DNA of 64,000 bases from CBFHSF01 sp965661055 (GTDB lineage: Bacteria; Bacteroidota; Bacteroidia; Flavobacteriales; Schleiferiaceae), in the NCBI GenBank assembly GCA_965661055.1, contig CBFICS010000005.1, positions 1 through 64,000 on the forward strand, read 5' to 3'. Positions 61,649-64,000 of this stretch are shown in pieces. The notes under the pieces are model-generated. The model searched no databases. It was not told the DNA's origin and saw only the letters and a program-made list of their open reading frames with translations. Position numbers and translations under genes: made by a program. Within the stretch, counting starts at the first letter, position 1, and every line of letters starts with the position of its first letter.

Positions 61649-62483
61649 TTTTCCAACTCTGTATTTCTCTGCCTAAAAACGAAAATAGTTCTTGGTTATT
61701 CTTATCATAATAACCCGAAATGACTTTTTTAAACATTTCTTTCTCCTCAATACTTGCCGTGGGTTTGCCTCCGCTATTTAGCTTTAAATAAATAGGAAGC
61801 AATACTTCTTGCACTTTATGTGGAATGTTTTTCTGAATTTTTAATCCAAATTGGTGAAGCCACTTCTTTTTAATTTTTACCGTTTCATTTCTCACGGTAA
61901 AATCAAAGTCATTATAAAATTCAGGGCTAATATCTAGGTGATTCGAAAGGTCTTTCATTGCATTGGGTAGGTCCTCTAGCATCTCTTCAAGAATTAATAC
62001 ATGAACCCTATCCTCGCCTAGCTTTTCTACCCAACGTTTAATGTACCGAATGTAATTACCGTGATCTAATACGCCTTCTTCTTTTATGTACTCTTCAAAA
62101 GGAACGTCAATTCTTTGCGTTCGGTACTTTTCAAAAAGATATTGCGACATTAAACGTTTTTCAGGATTTCGCAATATAAAAATCACCTTTGGTTGACTCG
62201 GTAAATTCGGAATCTGCTCAAGGGCATTATCATAATACATGTAAGGTGCCGTTGCCTCAAAAACTATTTTGCTGTTTTCACAATGATCAAAGTGTTGACC
62301 GTATTTTGAGAGTCCATGCTCAATAAAATTAGCTCCTTTATTAAATCGATTTATTGAATCAGCAAAATAGAAGGTCTCCTTTTGTTTGCTTGCACAAACC
62401 TCAGGATGGGCAGCCAACCAAAAGTAAAGTGAACTTGTACCACATTTTGGAGCGCCAGCAATAATTACATTGGGGTATGTCAT
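61641..62483 (-). CDS. Sulfotransferase-domain protein
   Basis: The 280-residue enzyme shows the PAPS-binding P-loop-like motif near the N-terminus (IIAGAPKCGTSSLYFWLAAH) and the 3'-phosphate motif (VIFILRNPEKRLMSQYLFEK), with the family-typical YCEN-like segments between (KIVFEATAPYMYYD). Its C-terminal part is helical and basic. It would transfer a sulfate group from PAPS to a carbohydrate hydroxyl; the context of a flippase and glycosyltransferase points to a surface glycan. It starts the minus-strand operon and is divergent from the YfhO-like gene. Confidence 0.85.
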   Translation of the reverse strand: MTYPNVIIAGAPKCGTSSLYFWLAAHPEVCASKQKETFYFADSINRFNKGANFIEHGLSKYGQHFDHCENSKIVFEATAPYMYYDNALEQIPNLPSQPKVIFILRNPEKRLMSQYLFEKYRTQRIDVPFEEYIKEEGVLDHGNYIRYIKRWVEKLGEDRVHVLILEEMLEDLPNAMKDLSNHLDISPEFYNDFDFTVRNETVKIKKKWLHQFGLKIQKNIPHKVQEVLLPIYLKLNSGGKPTASIEEKEMFKKVISGYYDKNNQELFSFLGREIQSWKNG

Positions 62484-62559
62484 AGATTTAATCCTTCTAC
62501 AAATTTAAATAAACAAATTCCTGCTATATTAGCCATCCGCATTAAATATATCTTTCAAT

Positions 62560-64000
62560 ATGCTAAAGAATAAAAAAATTCTTCATTTCCTCCTACCTAT
62601 TGTAGGTCTTTTACTCGTTAACTTCATTTATTTCTATCCTGCACTGCAAGGTAAGGTTCTAGAACAAGACGATATTAAACTTGGCTATGCCAAAGGAAAA
62701 GAAATTCGCGATTACAGAGAAACTCATGATGACGAACCCTTGTGGACCGAGGCTATGTTTAGCGGTATGCCAACATTCCAAATCTCGACTGAATACCCAA
62801 GTAATTGGATTTACTATGTTCAAAAGACACTGGGTGTAATCGGCGGAAGTTCTTCGGGAATTTATATAGTTTTCATTTTAATGTTTGGGTTCTATTTGGC
62901 CTTAATTGCTATGAAAACGGACCCTCTAATTGCTGCTATTGGTAGTATTGCATTTGCCTTTAGCGCCTTCTTTATTATTTCTTACGGAGCAGGTCACAAT
63001 GCAAAAGTCAGAACTGCAGCCTACATGGCTCCTGTTGTGGTAGGGGTTCTACTCGCTTATCGCGGAAAACTTTTAGCGGGATTTAGTCTCACTGCCCTTT
63101 TCTTGGGATTAAGCATTTTTTCTAACCACTTCCAGATTACTTATTACCTAGCTATACTTATAGTTATCATAGGGTTTGTTGAACTCATTTACTCTTTACT
63201 TGACAAATCTTTCAACAAGTTTTTAAAGGCCACTGGAGTTTTAGCCGTGGCGGCTGTAATTGCCATAGGTCCCAATATTAGCAGCCTTTGGAGTACCTAC
63301 GAATACACCAAAGAAACCATGCGTGGAGGATCTTCTGAACTGAAGCAAAAGGCTGAGTCAAAAGGAGGACTTAGTTTTGACTATGCTATGAGTTGGAGTT
63401 ATGGAAAAGCGGAAACCTTAAACTTGATTTACCCTGACTTTTCAGGTGGAGGTATGGCTCAAAACTATGAAGGAACGGAAACTCACAGTGAGCTTTATCC
63501 AAGATATGTAAGCGCGCTTCAACAAAGAGGCGCCCCTAAAAAGACTGCAGAAAAACAAGCGAATCAAATCATCTCTCAAATGTTCTATTGGGGAGATCAA
63601 TCTTTAGTAAATGGTGGTTACTACATAGGTGCCATTGTGTTCTTTTTGTTTGTTTTGGCCATGTTTGTGGTTAAAGGTAAAGTTAGAGCCTGGGTAATTG
63701 CAGCTACTATTGTTTCTATACTAATGGCATGGGGTAAAAACTCTTATCACTTCAATAAATTCTTATTTGACTACCTGCCTATTTATAGCAAGTTTAGGGT
63801 TCCATCAATGTCTTTTACCGTCTTATTCTTTGTAGCTCCCTTCTTCGGTTTTTACGGGTTAGGACAATTGGTGAAGTCAAAACTTTCTAAAAAAGAACTT
63901 TCAAAATACCTAAAATACACCCTTTACATTACCGGAGGTCTTTCTCTTTTCATTGCGTTGTTTGGATCTTCTATGTTTGATTTTGTTAGTCAAAATGACA
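62560..64000 (+). CDS. YfhO-like polytopic membrane protein, 3' end outside window
   Basis: An ATG at 62560 opens a frame that stays open to the right edge, giving 480 codons plus one base. The N-terminus is hydrophobic (ILHFLLPIVGLLLVNFIYFY), and further predicted membrane helices occur, for example SSGIYIVFILMFGFYLALIA and FFLFVLAMFVVKGKVRAWVI. A periplasmic loop (ALQGKVLEQDDIKLGYAKGK, EPLWTEAMFSGMPTFQ) matches the Bacteroidota YfhO-type proteins thought to glycosylate cell-envelope polymers in a C-type (lipid-linked sugar) manner. TATATTAG before the start is a possible -7 box. It lies divergently to the sulfotransferase gene, so it may serve the same glycan, but this is inference. Confidence 0.85.
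   Translation, partial: MLKNKKILHFLLPIVGLLLVNFIYFYPALQGKVLEQDDIKLGYAKGKEIRDYRETHDDEPLWTEAMFSGMPTFQISTEYPSNWIYYVQKTLGVIGGSSSGIYIVFILMFGFYLALIAMKTDPLIAAIGSIAFAFSAFFIISYGAGHNAKVRTAAYMAPVVVGVLLAYRGKLLAGFSLTALFLGLSIFSNHFQITYYLAILIVIIGFVELIYSLLDKSFNKFLKATGVLAVAAVIAIGPNISSLWSTYEYTKETMRGGSSELKQKAESKGGLSFDYAMSWSYGKAETLNLIYPDFSGGGMAQNYEGTETHSELYPRYVSALQQRGAPKKTAEKQANQIISQMFYWGDQSLVNGGYYIGAIVFFLFVLAMFVVKGKVRAWVIAATIVSILMAWGKNSYHFNKFLFDYLPIYSKFRVPSMSFTVLFFVAPFFGFYGLGQLVKSKLSKKELSKYLKYTLYITGGLSLFIALFGSSMFDFVSQND

Noticed and set aside
1..64000. CRISPR arrays, rRNA, prophage genes or a complete defence island
   Set aside because: No regularly spaced direct repeats, no rRNA motifs and no phage structural or known defence genes were seen; the only accessory block is 1-3085.

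Overview
The window is a compact, AT-rich chromosomal segment from a member of the Bacteroidota, most likely Flavobacteriales. Evidence: type IX secretion sorting domains (gliding-type C-termini at 55223-57433 and 57471-58745), a TonB receptor with a carboxypeptidase-regulatory N-domain, Omp28, a PorE-like OmpA protein, a fused 2-oxoacid dehydrogenase E1, and many promoters of the Bacteroidota type (TTTG, about 19 bp, TAnnTTTG) in place of Shine-Dalgarno-led starts. No genus can be fixed from the sequence alone.

Layout. 1-3085 is accessory DNA: a lipoprotein gene open at the left edge, the 3' end of a polymorphic toxin (type-23-like) gene, an IS3-family element with an A9 frameshift site, a tRNA 3'-half remnant and two perfect GC-rich palindromes. 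3139-15292 holds a small orphan gene, the E1 fusion, a 2OG-Fe(II) oxygenase, trmD, rplS with a structured leader, a PorE-like/AsmA-like pair, a dicarboxylate symporter and aroC. 15455-20857 is a histidine-utilisation cluster (hutI, a degenerate two-component/AraC regulator, an HD protein, a universal stress protein, hutG). 20846-30220 carries an AlkB-like monooxygenase, an SDR, fabH, a glycosyltransferase, queA and several exported proteins (beta-propeller, PAP2, endonuclease/phosphatase lipoprotein, Omp28).

30448-45108 is a mostly minus-strand housekeeping block: yidC-pyrG, a TonB receptor, holA, HAD phosphatase, an envelope-sugar group (GNAT/FemAB-like, deacetylase-like, wecB), radC, rpsT, tRNA-Glu, a split conserved gene and proS. 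45181-55218 has a low-complexity lipoprotein, a FadL-like porin, a second KAS III, then a plus-strand run folE, cysS, yidD, PD40 lipoprotein, (rlmH on minus), nadC, YihY and DUF2147. 55223-62483 holds two LamG/T9SS-type-B cell-surface proteins, a gene remnant with an in-frame TGA, and a glycosyltransferase-flippase-sulfotransferase cluster. A YfhO-like membrane protein runs off the right edge.

I see no CRISPR array, rRNA, prophage or complete novel defence system. The points most worth a second look are the regulator in the hut cluster (phospho-acceptor residues lost in both kinase and receiver while the DNA-binding domain is intact), the conserved gene split by an in-frame TAA at 43371, the IS-truncated toxin with an overlapping lipoprotein gene, the rplS leader, and several promoters placed so close to start codons that leaderless mRNAs are predicted.
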